Assembly: GCF_003285015.1 (NCBI RefSeq)
Contig: NZ_QMFB01000002.1
Location: 248,001-312,000 of the forward strand
Length of the DNA: 64,000 nt
From: Paenibacillus contaminans
GTDB lineage: Bacteria; Bacillota; Bacilli; Paenibacillales; NBRC-103111
Direction: 5' to 3'
Below the pieces are notes generated by a model. That model searched no databases and had not been told where the DNA came from. It worked only from the letters and a program-made list of their open reading frames with translations. Both the position numbers and the translations under genes were made by a program. The first letter of the stretch is position 1. Every line of letters begins with the position of its first letter. Shown one piece after another: positions 37,374 through 46,250 of the stretch.

Positions 37374-38531
37374 TTAATTCCCCCAGTCGATGGAGACCGT
37401 TTCGCCGCTGCGCTGCGATTGCAGGGCAGCCGTAAACACGCGATGACTGCCCGCCGCCTCTTCCGGCGTGGCGCAGCGGAACGTCTGCCGCATCCGGTCG
37501 CGGTTAGCCAGCTCGTCGCAGAATGCCGCCCACATCTGCAGGATCGAATCGGAAAAGCCGAATTCGAAAATACCGCCCGTTATCGTGCCGTAAGCCGATT
37601 TGTACGGGGCGTCTACCGTATGCCAGGCTTGCTGGCCGCCGGGCGTGTAAGGAAGCGATGCGACTTGCTTCGGATTTTTGGTCGTAAACTCCGCCGAAAG
37701 CTCCGTGCCTTGAATGCGGATAAACCAAGTGTTCGCATGTCCCGGGGCGATCCGTTTCATCGACAGCAGCATAGGGAATTGCTGGTCATCCGTCTTCACA
37801 TCGCATGCGAGAATCGAGTTATCCCATGTTTCGCATGGAGCCATGCCGTCATTGCCGTCCGGACGTTCGGGAATAATTTTGGAAAGCAGCGCCCGTACGC
37901 TTGCCGGCTTCCAGCCGAACCGCAGCGGAAGATGCAGGACGTGCATCCCCAAATCGCCCATGCAGCCGTACTCCCCGTTCGTCGCGATGCGCCGCTTCCA
38001 GTTGATCGGCTTCGTCGGATCGAGATCGCTCGAATGCCAGAAGCCCGCCTCGACTTCGATAATGCGGCCGAACCTTCCTTCCTCCACCCACTTGACGATT
38101 TGCTGCGCTCCGGGATAAAAAGGGAACTCCGACGAGCAGCGGACAAGAACATCGGGCCGCTCCGCAAGCGCCGCCTGTATCTCCGCATTCGCTTCCTTGT
38201 CGATGCCGAACGGCTTCTCGCCGAGCAAATGCTTGCCCGCTCTTACGATATCCGCATATAACCGTTCATGCAGATTATGCGGAACCGCGCAGTAAATCGC
38301 TTCGATGGACGGATCGGCCAGAAGCTCGCGATAATCGGTGTATGTACGTTCGATGCCGGGCACTTGCTTCCGAAACCACTCGGCGGCATCCGGATTCGGA
38401 TCGCAAACCGCCACGATGCGCGGCTCGGCATCGATGTCCGTCAAATGGCACCAGCGCGCCGCCGCGCTGGCAAATTCTTTGCCCATCAAGCCGCAGCCGA
38501 TGACGCCGAAACGAATAATCCGCTTGCCCAT
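37374..38531 (-). CDS. Gfo/Idh/MocA-family oxidoreductase
   Basis: 385 residues. Rossmann start IRFGVIGCGLMGKEFASAA, AVPHNLHERLYADIV, and the conserved GEKPFGIDKEANAEI lysine-proline motif. The start shares one base with the aldolase stop (TGATG). It may oxidise or epimerise the substrate sugar before isomerisation. Confidence 0.92.
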   Translation of the reverse strand: MGKRIIRFGVIGCGLMGKEFASAAARWCHLTDIDAEPRIVAVCDPNPDAAEWFRKQVPGIERTYTDYRELLADPSIEAIYCAVPHNLHERLYADIVRAGKHLLGEKPFGIDKEANAEIQAALAERPDVLVRCSSEFPFYPGAQQIVKWVEEGRFGRIIEVEAGFWHSSDLDPTKPINWKRRIATNGEYGCMGDLGMHVLHLPLRFGWKPASVRALLSKIIPERPDGNDGMAPCETWDNSILACDVKTDDQQFPMLLSMKRIAPGHANTWFIRIQGTELSAEFTTKNPKQVASLPYTPGGQQAWHTVDAPYKSAYGTITGGIFEFGFSDSILQMWAAFCDELANRDRMRQTFRCATPEEAAGSHRVFTAALQSQRSGETVSIDWGN

Positions 38532-39373
38532 CAGACCCGCTCCCCTTTCAAAATCATAAGCGCATCGGCCGCCGAGGCTCCGTCATGAACGATCGCCATC
38601 AAAGCCGACGTCATGCCGGCCGGATTCGGATGCTGGATGACATTGCGCCCGTAAACGATCCCGGAAGCGCCTTGCTTCATCAGCTCGACCGTCCGTTCCA
38701 CGATCTCTTCGTCGCTTGCCCGGCCTCCGCCGCGCACGAGTACGGGCACACCCGATGCGATCTCGATCACTCTATGGTATTCCGTCACATCGTCGCACGG
38801 GTCCGCTTTGATCACGTCGGCGCCGAGCTCGGCCGCTTGACGGACGAGCGGCATGATTTTGCGGATATCGCCGTCCACCATGTACCCGCCCTTCGCTTCG
38901 TTCGGGAGCATGACAAGCGGCTCGACCATTAGCGGCATGCCGTATTTCTCGCATTCCGATTTCAAGAGCGTAACGTTGCGCACGCATTGATGGTGCAGCT
39001 CCGGCTGATCCGGCAGCAGCAGCAAATTGACGCAAACGGCGACGGCGTCCAAACGGACGGCATGTTCGATCGCCCGATCGATCAGTTCGCTGAACAGAAA
39101 TCTCGGAAGCGCGCTGCCGTAAATATTCGCCGCATCCGTACGCAGAACGAGACCGGGCTTTTGCTTGCCGGGAATTTCCTGGAGCAGCCCCGCCTGCCCT
39201 ACGCTCAATTGCACGCAATCCGGCCCCGCTTTGACAATCGTCTCGATCGCATGTTTCATATTCTCGATTCCGGATAAAAATGAGTGCTCATTGAAAAAAC
39301 CATGATCGATTGCAACATCGAAGCATTTGCCTTGGGCGCTGAACATCCGGTTCAATCTCACTTTTGTGCGCAT
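38531..39373 (-). CDS. Class I aldolase, DhnA/FbaB/LsrF type
   Basis: 280 residues, TIM barrel with Schiff-base chemistry: DVAIDHGFFNE near residue 20, then ADVIKADPCDD with the probable active lysine, VLVRGGGRAS and ASGIVYGRNVIQ (phosphate site). Family members cleave phosphorylated ketoses such as fructose-1,6-bisphosphate. Being first in an operon with a PfkB kinase, it probably cleaves that kinase's product. GGAGTTGA precedes the ATG. Confidence 0.9.
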   Translation of the reverse strand: MRTKVRLNRMFSAQGKCFDVAIDHGFFNEHSFLSGIENMKHAIETIVKAGPDCVQLSVGQAGLLQEIPGKQKPGLVLRTDAANIYGSALPRFLFSELIDRAIEHAVRLDAVAVCVNLLLLPDQPELHHQCVRNVTLLKSECEKYGMPLMVEPLVMLPNEAKGGYMVDGDIRKIMPLVRQAAELGADVIKADPCDDVTEYHRVIEIASGVPVLVRGGGRASDEEIVERTVELMKQGASGIVYGRNVIQHPNPAGMTSALMAIVHDGASAADALMILKGERV

Positions 39374-39398
39374 ATTCTCAACTCCGCTATGATATTTT

Positions 39399-39446
39399 CA
39401 AACAATTAATGTTTGTTTATAACATTATCATAGTATAAAACGAACA
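39399..39446 (-). promoter_or_regulatory. Candidate DeoR operators at the sugar operon promoter
   Basis: CAAACAATT (39399-39407), TGTTTGTTT (39410-39418) and AAACGAACA (39438-39446) form inverted pairs around AT-rich promoter sequence, 26-73 bases upstream of the aldolase start. Confidence 0.45.
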
Positions 39447-39525
39447 ATGTGTCTACGATTTCATTTTATGAAAATCCGATGTACTTCGTACAACAATAAC
39501 AGACTGCCAATCCCCTTGAACAGGT

Positions 39526-39650
39526 TCGCGTTTACTGAGAAATCGAATAATCAGAGAGGATACAAGGATAAACGGCTTCGCCGCCCGTTAAGGGCGTGCG
39601 CGTTTACCGGGAAATCGAACAATCTCCGGAGATATACTTTCTGAGATTTT
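39526..39650. repeat. Short repeat family: half copy plus full copy
   Basis: A right half (39526-39554, GCGTTTACTGAGAAATCGAA) precedes a full copy (39564-39650) starting AAGGATAAACGGCTTCGCCG with an inner hairpin CGCCC/GGGCG and the GTTTACCGGGAAATCGAAC tail also seen at 54291. Together with the operator and a terminator this fills the 39374-39736 gap. Confidence 0.65.
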
Positions 39651-39654
39651 AAAA

Positions 39655-39697
39655 AAGGACTGCCCCCAGGTCTTTTAGACCTTTTGGGACAGCCCTT
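39655..39697 (-). terminator. Nested-hairpin terminator of the second LplA-like gene
   Basis: AGGTCT/AGACCT inside a larger imperfect stem, with a six-T run on the minus strand. Confidence 0.8.
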
Positions 39698-39736
39698 CAC
39701 TTTCTGCAGCAGTCTACGCCAAGCAGCGAGAAAAAA

Positions 39737-41425
39737 TTACTTTTTCGACACCGACTTGAACCACTCGTTGACTTCCTTCGTAATTTGGTCGCCGCCGTTC
39801 GCCTTCCAGTTGGCTACGAATTCGTCGAACGCGTCGACCGGCAATTTGCCGTAGATGATTTTGTTGAACGTCTCCATTTCGGACTGGCGCAGCAAATTCC
39901 ATTTGGAAATCATCGTCGGCGTCGCCGCGCCGGTAAAGTAATTTTGCTTGCGGATGTTCATTTGCGACATAACGACTTTGGCGGCATACCAGTTTTCCGG
40001 CTTCCGGAACTCGGCGAGCTGCTTTTCGTAAGGGGTTTCCGGCTTTTTGCCGTCCGCAAGCTTAACCAATGTTTTCATGTAAAGGTCCGGAATACGGGCG
40101 GGACCGGTCAGGAACGGGAAGCTGTTGTTGAAATCTTTGATCTTGTCTTTATTGCTTGTCGGCTGACCGTCTACGATATCCCAATCGTAGCCTTGGGCGA
40201 AGCCGTATTCGTATTTGCTGCCTGCAGCCGGATTGGCCATGTTGTCCAGCATATAGTTGTAGTACAGGAAGATCGCTTCCGGATGCTTGGCGTCTTTATT
40301 GATCATGATGCTGCTGTTTACGCCGGAATTTTGCCACTTGGTGCCCAACTGTCCGTCCGGACCGGCAGGAACCGGGTACGCTTTATACTTCGATCCGCTG
40401 ACGTTCTTGAGCAAATCCGGAGCCGGCCAATCCGGAACCCAGTTCGCCCCTGGCAGAACGCCCGCATTTCCTTTGGTCCAAATTTCGGCGGACTTCCCTT
40501 CATCCCACAGAGCGGCATCGGGGTGGATATAACCTTTGTTCATCCATTCTTGAAGCTTCGCGAGCGCTTTCTTCGCCCCCGGATTGATGGAGCCGTATTC
40601 CAAGTTGCCGTTCCCATCCTTGTTCCACTGCTCCTCGACCGTGCCGTATGCGCCGAACAGCCAATCGAGCGACCCCATCCACGTGTTCGTATTGTTCTTC
40701 ATGGAAACCGCAAGCGGGAAAACGTCCTTCGGAGCGAGTCCGTCCGGATTCTGGTTTTTGAATTTGTCGAGCACGATTTCCAATTCCGCTATCGTCTGCG
40801 GAGCCTTGAGCTGCAGCTTCTCCATCCAATCCTCGCGAAGCCACAGGATCGTATCGTCGTTATCGGTATATTCGAGAATCGGCAGGTTATATTTTTTGCC
40901 GTCTCTCGTGAAAGGATACCATAATTCCGGATGCTGCTTGGCATGGTCTTTCCAGATGCTGTTGGCGTACTTCTCGAACAGCTCGTCGATCGCGATAAAC
41001 TGGCCGGAATCGATCAGCTGGTTGGTCAATACCGGGTTAGTCGGTACCGCTACAAAATCGGGCAGCTTCTCGCCAGATGCGATCGTCAGCTGGAGCTTCT
41101 GTTTATACTGGTCGTCGCCGGCCGGGTACCAGGTATCTTTATGCTTGATGCCGAATTGCTCCAGCATCCAGCGGTCGTGGACGTTGTTTTCCTTCGTATC
41201 GCCCTTGGAGTACTTCTTCGGCATGAGAACGGTGCTGATCTCGATCGGCGGATCGTACTTTCCTTTCTCGAATCCGGGCGCGGGAGCCGGTATGGTTGAA
41301 GCTGCGCTCTTCGAGCCGGTATCGGCCGAATTTCCGGTTCCGGCGTTATTGGCGCTGCTGCAGCCCGTGACGGCGACAATCGCGCTGCCGGCAAGCAGCA
41401 GCCATGACTTTCGAAATGTACCCAT
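39737..41425 (-). CDS. ABC transporter extracellular solute-binding lipoprotein (LplA-like)
   Basis: 562 residues; signal peptide with lipobox VAVTGC (Cys22) and a Ser/Asn/Gly linker, GGGGG site upstream. It is a paralogue of the first LplA-like protein (shared WLREDWMEKLQLKAPQT and a C-terminal FDEFVANWKANGGDQITKEV). It is last in the kinase-regulator-binding protein unit, and its permeases are divergent at 45.3-47.1 kb. Operators linking both promoters are described at 41468-41531 and 45160-45223. Confidence 0.93.
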   Translation of the reverse strand: MGTFRKSWLLLAGSAIVAVTGCSSANNAGTGNSADTGSKSAASTIPAPAPGFEKGKYDPPIEISTVLMPKKYSKGDTKENNVHDRWMLEQFGIKHKDTWYPAGDDQYKQKLQLTIASGEKLPDFVAVPTNPVLTNQLIDSGQFIAIDELFEKYANSIWKDHAKQHPELWYPFTRDGKKYNLPILEYTDNDDTILWLREDWMEKLQLKAPQTIAELEIVLDKFKNQNPDGLAPKDVFPLAVSMKNNTNTWMGSLDWLFGAYGTVEEQWNKDGNGNLEYGSINPGAKKALAKLQEWMNKGYIHPDAALWDEGKSAEIWTKGNAGVLPGANWVPDWPAPDLLKNVSGSKYKAYPVPAGPDGQLGTKWQNSGVNSSIMINKDAKHPEAIFLYYNYMLDNMANPAAGSKYEYGFAQGYDWDIVDGQPTSNKDKIKDFNNSFPFLTGPARIPDLYMKTLVKLADGKKPETPYEKQLAEFRKPENWYAAKVVMSQMNIRKQNYFTGAATPTMISKWNLLRQSEMETFNKIIYGKLPVDAFDEFVANWKANGGDQITKEVNEWFKSVSKK

Positions 41426-41467
41426 TTGTTTTTCCCCCTATGGTGTAAGATCGACTTCTTGTGTTTT

Positions 41468-41531
41468 ACTCTACCAACTTGCCGGGGAAGGTATCTATAG
41501 GATTATGTTAGTTTTCGTAGTACTCTGTTAG
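41468..41531 (-). promoter_or_regulatory. Activator-type promoter with 20-bp-period repeats, copy 1
   Basis: Minus-strand half-sites CTAACAGAGTACTAC (41531-41517) and CTAACATAATCCTATAG (41511-41495) repeat with a 20-bp period. TAGAGT (41473-41468) lies 21 bases downstream as -10. The distal half-site overlaps the stop codon of the response-regulator gene. Confidence 0.65.
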
Positions 41532-43135
41532 GGGGTTGCATTCCCGTCCCGATATTCCTGAGGCGTCACACCGAACTGCCGTTTGAACACTTTGATAAAA
41601 TAAGCCGGATCCAAATAACCGACCTCTGTGCTGATTTCATACACTTTTTTGTCGGTCGTGCCAAGCAGGCGGCATGCCCGTTCCATGCGGAGCGAGGCCA
41701 CGTAATCGCTGATTCCTTCGCCGGTTTCGATCTTATAAATTTTCGACAGATGCGTCGGATGCAAATTCACATGGTCGGCCAGCGCGCGCAGCGAAACGTC
41801 GAGATGCAGGTTTTTCTCCGCAAAGCTCTGCACTTTTTTCACATACTGGGCGCGTATATTTTTGATATCGTCGGACGTTTCCTCCTTCAGCTTGCCGAGC
41901 ACGCCGAGGGACCATTTGCGCAGCTTGCCGATCGAGGCGAATGTTTCTCCGCTCTGCAGCGGCTCCATATCCGGACCTAGCAATTTGGCCAGCGTATAAC
42001 CGTTCCGGTGCGCGAGATGCGTGAACGAAGAGGCGATGATAAAACCGGCCTCCATACAGTGCTCCCACGATTCGGACCATTTCTCCTCCAGCTCCGCGAA
42101 CACGGCAGCAAGCTTCTCCTCCGCCGCGTCCCAGCGCCCTGCCTCCAGCAGGTTCAGAAACGCGGGCGGCATATGGATCGCATTCAAGGTTCCCTGCTTC
42201 GTATTTTGCTCGAATTCGCCGACACGCATGACGAATTCCCGCTCGTCCCCGACAATTTGCCGGAAATAGGCCGAAGCCTGCCGGTACCGTTCGGGAAGCT
42301 GCTCGGGAAACCGGAACCGCTCCGTAATGACTACGGACAGGGAGCCTTTCAGAAACTGCTTGACTTTGGACTGCAGCTGCATGGAAAGCTTCTCCAGTAT
42401 GGTCGTATCGGAGCAATCCGCCTTCAGCTGAAGCAGAAACGCCAAATATCCGTGCTCCTCCTTGACGCCCCATACCTCCGCATACTCCCCGATGATTTCC
42501 TCGGCCATGTTCATGATCGCATATTCCATCAGCTGCTGACCGTTGTTCTTATACCGGCCGAACTCCTCCTCCATCCGGACGAGCAGCAGGGCGCAGTCGC
42601 CGAAGCGGAACGGCAAGCCGTAATTGTCCAGCCTCCGGCTCCATTCGTCCTCCGGCAGCCGCTGTCCCCGTAAAGCGTCAAGCAGCAATTGACCGCGCAG
42701 CAGCGGCAAGTTCTCGCGGAGCGTAAACTGGGTGCGCTCATGGGAGCTTATGCTTTCCCATTCTTTATTCAACTGGTCGATCGCCGCTTTGACGGCCCCA
42801 AGCAGCTCATTGTCCGTCGGCGGCTTGAGCAAATAATCGACAGCCTGATGCCGGACGGCCTCTTTCGTAAATTCGAAATCCGAATGGCCGGATAAAATAA
42901 TGCATTTTATTTTTTTATCGCGCAAACGAATGCGTTCGATCAGCTCGATCCCCGTCATTTCGGGCATAAGAATATCCGAGATGACGATATCGATCGGATG
43001 CGACTCCAAAATTTGCAGCGCCTCGTGCGCGGAATAAGCCTTATGAACCTGCTCGATCCCGAGCGTATGCCACGGCTTGGTCGTGGAAAGATTGTCCACC
43101 CAGTGGGCTTCGTCGTCAACGATGATCATCTGCAT
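41528..43135 (-). CDS. AraC-family response regulator (YesN-like)
   Basis: 535 residues from the ATG at 43135 (AAGGAG nine bases upstream); a longer frame to 43222 reads through kinase coding sequence. Receiver domain about 1-120 with VDDE, IVISDILMPEMTG (phospho-Asp) and LLKPPTDNE (Lys); C-terminal AraC domain about 435-530 (LRALADHVNLHPTHLSKIY to VTPQEYRDG). It overlaps the kinase gene by 20 bases. Likely binds CTAACA-type repeats on both sides of the cluster. Confidence 0.93.
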   Translation of the reverse strand: MQMIIVDDEAHWVDNLSTTKPWHTLGIEQVHKAYSAHEALQILESHPIDIVISDILMPEMTGIELIERIRLRDKKIKCIILSGHSDFEFTKEAVRHQAVDYLLKPPTDNELLGAVKAAIDQLNKEWESISSHERTQFTLRENLPLLRGQLLLDALRGQRLPEDEWSRRLDNYGLPFRFGDCALLLVRMEEEFGRYKNNGQQLMEYAIMNMAEEIIGEYAEVWGVKEEHGYLAFLLQLKADCSDTTILEKLSMQLQSKVKQFLKGSLSVVITERFRFPEQLPERYRQASAYFRQIVGDEREFVMRVGEFEQNTKQGTLNAIHMPPAFLNLLEAGRWDAAEEKLAAVFAELEEKWSESWEHCMEAGFIIASSFTHLAHRNGYTLAKLLGPDMEPLQSGETFASIGKLRKWSLGVLGKLKEETSDDIKNIRAQYVKKVQSFAEKNLHLDVSLRALADHVNLHPTHLSKIYKIETGEGISDYVASLRMERACRLLGTTDKKVYEISTEVGYLDPAYFIKVFKRQFGVTPQEYRDGNATP

Positions 43136-44951
43136 GCTGCTCAGCTCCTTCTTTGGCCGTCTGACGGCCCGGCTCTTCGGCGGAGGCGGCCTCCCAAACG
43201 ATCTCCGTCCGGAATCCGCCAAGCTCCGATTTTGTGAAAAAAAGCGAGGAACGCTCTCCGAATTTATGAATAAGCCGCTGGTTCGTATTCCAAAGGCCGC
43301 AGCCCATATCCTCCTGCAAAGGCTCCTTCATTTTGCGGTTCAGCGCCTCCTGAAGGCCCGCTTCCATTCCCGGACCGTCGTCATCGATATAAATTTTGCA
43401 TAAGCCGTCCGACATCTCGCCGCTTATCCGTATTTCGCCCGAGGCGTAGCTTTTGCCAATCCCGTGCATGACGGCATTTTCCACGATCGGCTGCAGCAGC
43501 AAACGCGGAACATGCTGGCTCTGCATCTCCTCCGGAATATCGATCCGGTAATGAATTCTCCCGTTGCGGAGCTTCTGAATATCCAAATAGTTCACGATCA
43601 GCTTTATTTCTTCGTCCAGCGTAGCCGTTTGCCGCTCGATCCGGGTCGTATACCGGTAGTAGGTGCTTAAATTATACGCCATCGAAACGACGGCCTCCTC
43701 GTCCTTCATCTGCGCCATGTTGATAATATAGCCGAGGCAATTATAAAGAAAATGAGGATTGATTTGAGCCTGCAGCTGCTTCAGCGTCGCTTCCCGCGCC
43801 CGGAGCTTTTCGTTAAGCACGTTCTCGATCAAGCCTTGGATTTGCTGCGACATATCGTTAAAACGATGAAGCAGGAACGAAAATTCATTATGGACATTGG
43901 CGTTGATCCTTGCCGCAAAATCGCCCCGCTGCACGCTCTGAAAACCGCGGATCAGCTTGCGGATCGGCCGCTGCACGTTTCGGTAAAGCAGGACGGATGC
44001 GGAGATGCCGACTGCGAACAGCAGCACCATCGACAAATAAAAAAGATTGCGGCTGAACGAAATCGGTCCCAAAATTTGCCCGTGCGGCACGATGTCAACC
44101 AGGTACCAGTTCAGCTGCGGGGATTTCACGGCGCTGACCAAATAGCTTTTGTTGTCCAGTTGAACGACCCGCTGCAGCGTATCCCCAAAAGCTTGCCCGT
44201 CCAAATAACGGATCACCGCTTCCGACAAGGGCTGTGAGGCGCTGCGGTTCAAAATGGGCGCCTCTCCCTTATGGTAAAACAAGGGATCTCCTTGACCGCC
44301 CGCTTTATACGTATCCAGCATGTTTTGAATATTTTCGTGACCGAAGCTCGCTTCGACGACCAGATTGCTCCCTCCGAGCACGCCTTGCTGGCCGAAGGAA
44401 TCGGTATAAAACCAATAAAACGCTTTCGGTTGACCCGATGCGGCTTCTTCCCCGTTGCCGTAGGTCCATTTGCCGCTCATATTCCGCTCGAGATAGTCCT
44501 CGCTGTACGTTACCGATTTATTCGAATTGGATATCGCTTCTTTGTTTTGCTGGGAATATACCGTATATTTGACCGGCCAAATGTTCGTGATTCCGGATTG
44601 CAGCATCATTTTTTCCTGCACCACGTAGCGTGTTTGCATCCGGTCGTAACGATCCTCCCATATGTTCAAGCCGTTGAATTTCTGGACATTCGGATCCCGC
44701 GAGAACGTAATGACGAAATCCATCATCTGATTGATTCTCGAGTCGATTTGACTGGAGAGGAAGGAAAGCTGCTTGATATTCGACTTTTGCAGCTCCTTGC
44801 TTATTACGTTGAAGGCGGTTCCATTCGAATACGTAAACAAGATGATGATCGGGATGAACAAAATGACGATCAAGCCGTTCATTTTGGCGAACAGACTAAA
44901 GCGGGAACTTATTCTTCCCTCGACTAACGCGATGCCTCTTCTAAGCTCCAT
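43116..44951 (-). CDS. Sensor histidine kinase (YesM-like)
   Basis: 611 residues from the ATG at 44951 (GGAGG at 8 bases); a TTG six codons earlier is possible. Membrane segment 1 near 20-45, extracellular sensor to about 300, membrane segment 2 near 305-325, HAMP, then QINPHFLYNCLGYI and LLQPIVENAVMHGIG and DDDGPGM. First gene of the unit; transcribed away from the permease genes. Confidence 0.93.
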   Translation of the reverse strand: MELRRGIALVEGRISSRFSLFAKMNGLIVILFIPIIILFTYSNGTAFNVISKELQKSNIKQLSFLSSQIDSRINQMMDFVITFSRDPNVQKFNGLNIWEDRYDRMQTRYVVQEKMMLQSGITNIWPVKYTVYSQQNKEAISNSNKSVTYSEDYLERNMSGKWTYGNGEEAASGQPKAFYWFYTDSFGQQGVLGGSNLVVEASFGHENIQNMLDTYKAGGQGDPLFYHKGEAPILNRSASQPLSEAVIRYLDGQAFGDTLQRVVQLDNKSYLVSAVKSPQLNWYLVDIVPHGQILGPISFSRNLFYLSMVLLFAVGISASVLLYRNVQRPIRKLIRGFQSVQRGDFAARINANVHNEFSFLLHRFNDMSQQIQGLIENVLNEKLRAREATLKQLQAQINPHFLYNCLGYIINMAQMKDEEAVVSMAYNLSTYYRYTTRIERQTATLDEEIKLIVNYLDIQKLRNGRIHYRIDIPEEMQSQHVPRLLLQPIVENAVMHGIGKSYASGEIRISGEMSDGLCKIYIDDDGPGMEAGLQEALNRKMKEPLQEDMGCGLWNTNQRLIHKFGERSSLFFTKSELGGFRTEIVWEAASAEEPGRQTAKEGAEQHADDHR

Positions 44952-44993
44952 ATCCGATCCCTCCGCCAAATTATCCCCCGAGTAGGATAAACC

Positions 44994-45160
44994 AAGGATA
45001 AACGCCTACCGGCGTCTTTCACGCCGCCGTTTACCGCAGGTTTGAGCCGCTTCCTCGATATGCTTTCCGATAAACCAAGGATAAACGCCTACCGGCATCT
45101 TTCACGCCGCCGTTTACCGCAGGTTTGAGCCGCTTCCTCGATATGCTCTTTCCGACAAAC
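44994..45160. repeat. Tandem pair of the short hairpin repeat
   Basis: Two nearly identical units (44994-45075 and 45077-45160), each starting AAGGATAAACGCCTACCGGC and ending GATAAAC/GACAAAC. Outer arms ATAAACG/CGTTTA and inner arms GGCGT/ACGCC can form a hairpin. The pair directly abuts the permease operator and fills most of the divergent gap 44952-45280. Confidence 0.8.
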
Positions 45161-45223
45161 TAACAAAACCCTATCGATCCTAACAACGTCCTATAGTTCG
45201 ACGCCGGAGCATGTTGATACTAT
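45160..45223 (+). promoter_or_regulatory. Activator-type promoter with 20-bp-period repeats, copy 2
   Basis: Half-sites CTAACAAAACCCTAT (45160-45174) and CTAACAACGTCCTATAG (45180-45196), 20-bp period; TACTAT (45218-45223) lies 21 bases downstream, the same distance as in the copy at 41468-41531. Confidence 0.65.
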
Positions 45224-45280
45224 ATATATCAGGGTTTCTCAAAATACACAAATGAGTTTTTATGGAACGGGGAGAGAGCT

Positions 45281-46231
45281 ATGGACGCCAAAACTGTACA
45301 ACAAGTGCCCGCCAAGGCCGCCCGGAGCGAAACAAGAAAAAACAGCCGCAAGCAGCCATGGATCCTTCATCTCATGGTTTTGCCGGCCGTCGTTCTGGTG
45401 TTCGTTTTTTCTTATCTTCCGATGACGGGAATCGTCATGGCATTTCAAGATTATAAGGCCGCGCTCGGCATAACGGGCTCGCCTTGGGTCGGCTTGAAGC
45501 ATTTTCGCTATATGTTCGAGAACGAATATTTTCTGAAAATAACGTGGAATACGCTGTTCTTCGCCTGCTCCAAAATCGTCATGAACTTGATCATTCCGTT
45601 CGGATTCGCCTTACTGCTGAACGAGGTAAGAAACATGGGGCTTAAACGATCGATCCAAACGTTCGTTTATCTCCCCCACTTCCTATCCTGGGTCACGCTG
45701 GCAGGGATTTTGATCGATCTGCTCGCCCAAACCGGCCTCGTCAACCAGTTTCTCACCTATATGTTCGGCATCAAGCCGATTTTCTTTCTGGGCGACGGCA
45801 GCTGGTTCCGGTTCACGATTATCGCCAGCGACGTATGGAAAGAGTTCGGCTTTAATACGATTATTTTCCTGGCCGCGCTTGCGGGCATTAACCCGGCTTT
45901 ATACGAAGCGGCCGAGGTCGACGGGGCGAGCCGCTTCAAGCAAACGCTGCATATCACCATGCCCTCGCTCGTACCGATCGCAATCGTCGTGGCGACTTTG
46001 GCGCTGGGCAACGTGCTGAATGCGAACTTCGACCAAATTTTCAACTTGTACAGTCCTCTGATTTATCAGCAGGGCGACATTATCGACACGTTCGTATACC
46101 GGGAAGGCTTGCTAAGCGGCCAATTCAGCTTCGCTACGGCCGTCGGATTTTTCAAATCGGTGATCAGCTTAATCTTGATCGTCATCTCGTACCGTCTCGC
46201 CTATAAATTCGCCGGATATCGAATCTTCTAG
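45281..46231 (+). CDS. ABC transporter permease (LplB-like)
   Basis: 316 residues with a basic N-terminal tail of about 30 residues, six membrane segments and the EAA loop YEAAEVDGASRFKQTLHITMP. GGGGAGAG precedes the ATG. It forms the import channel with the LplC-like protein for the sugar bound by the lipoprotein at 39.7 kb. The ATPase must come from elsewhere. Confidence 0.93.
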   Translation: MDAKTVQQVPAKAARSETRKNSRKQPWILHLMVLPAVVLVFVFSYLPMTGIVMAFQDYKAALGITGSPWVGLKHFRYMFENEYFLKITWNTLFFACSKIVMNLIIPFGFALLLNEVRNMGLKRSIQTFVYLPHFLSWVTLAGILIDLLAQTGLVNQFLTYMFGIKPIFFLGDGSWFRFTIIASDVWKEFGFNTIIFLAALAGINPALYEAAEVDGASRFKQTLHITMPSLVPIAIVVATLALGNVLNANFDQIFNLYSPLIYQQGDIIDTFVYREGLLSGQFSFATAVGFFKSVISLILIVISYRLAYKFAGYRIF

Positions 46232-46250
46232 CAAGCAAGGAGGGCTTTGG

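Noticed and set aside
43136..43222. 29-codon N-terminal extension of the second YesN-type regulator
   Set aside because: It is kinase coding sequence read in another frame (Pro/Arg-rich), and the receiver domain starts right at MQMIIVDDE with a good ribosome site.
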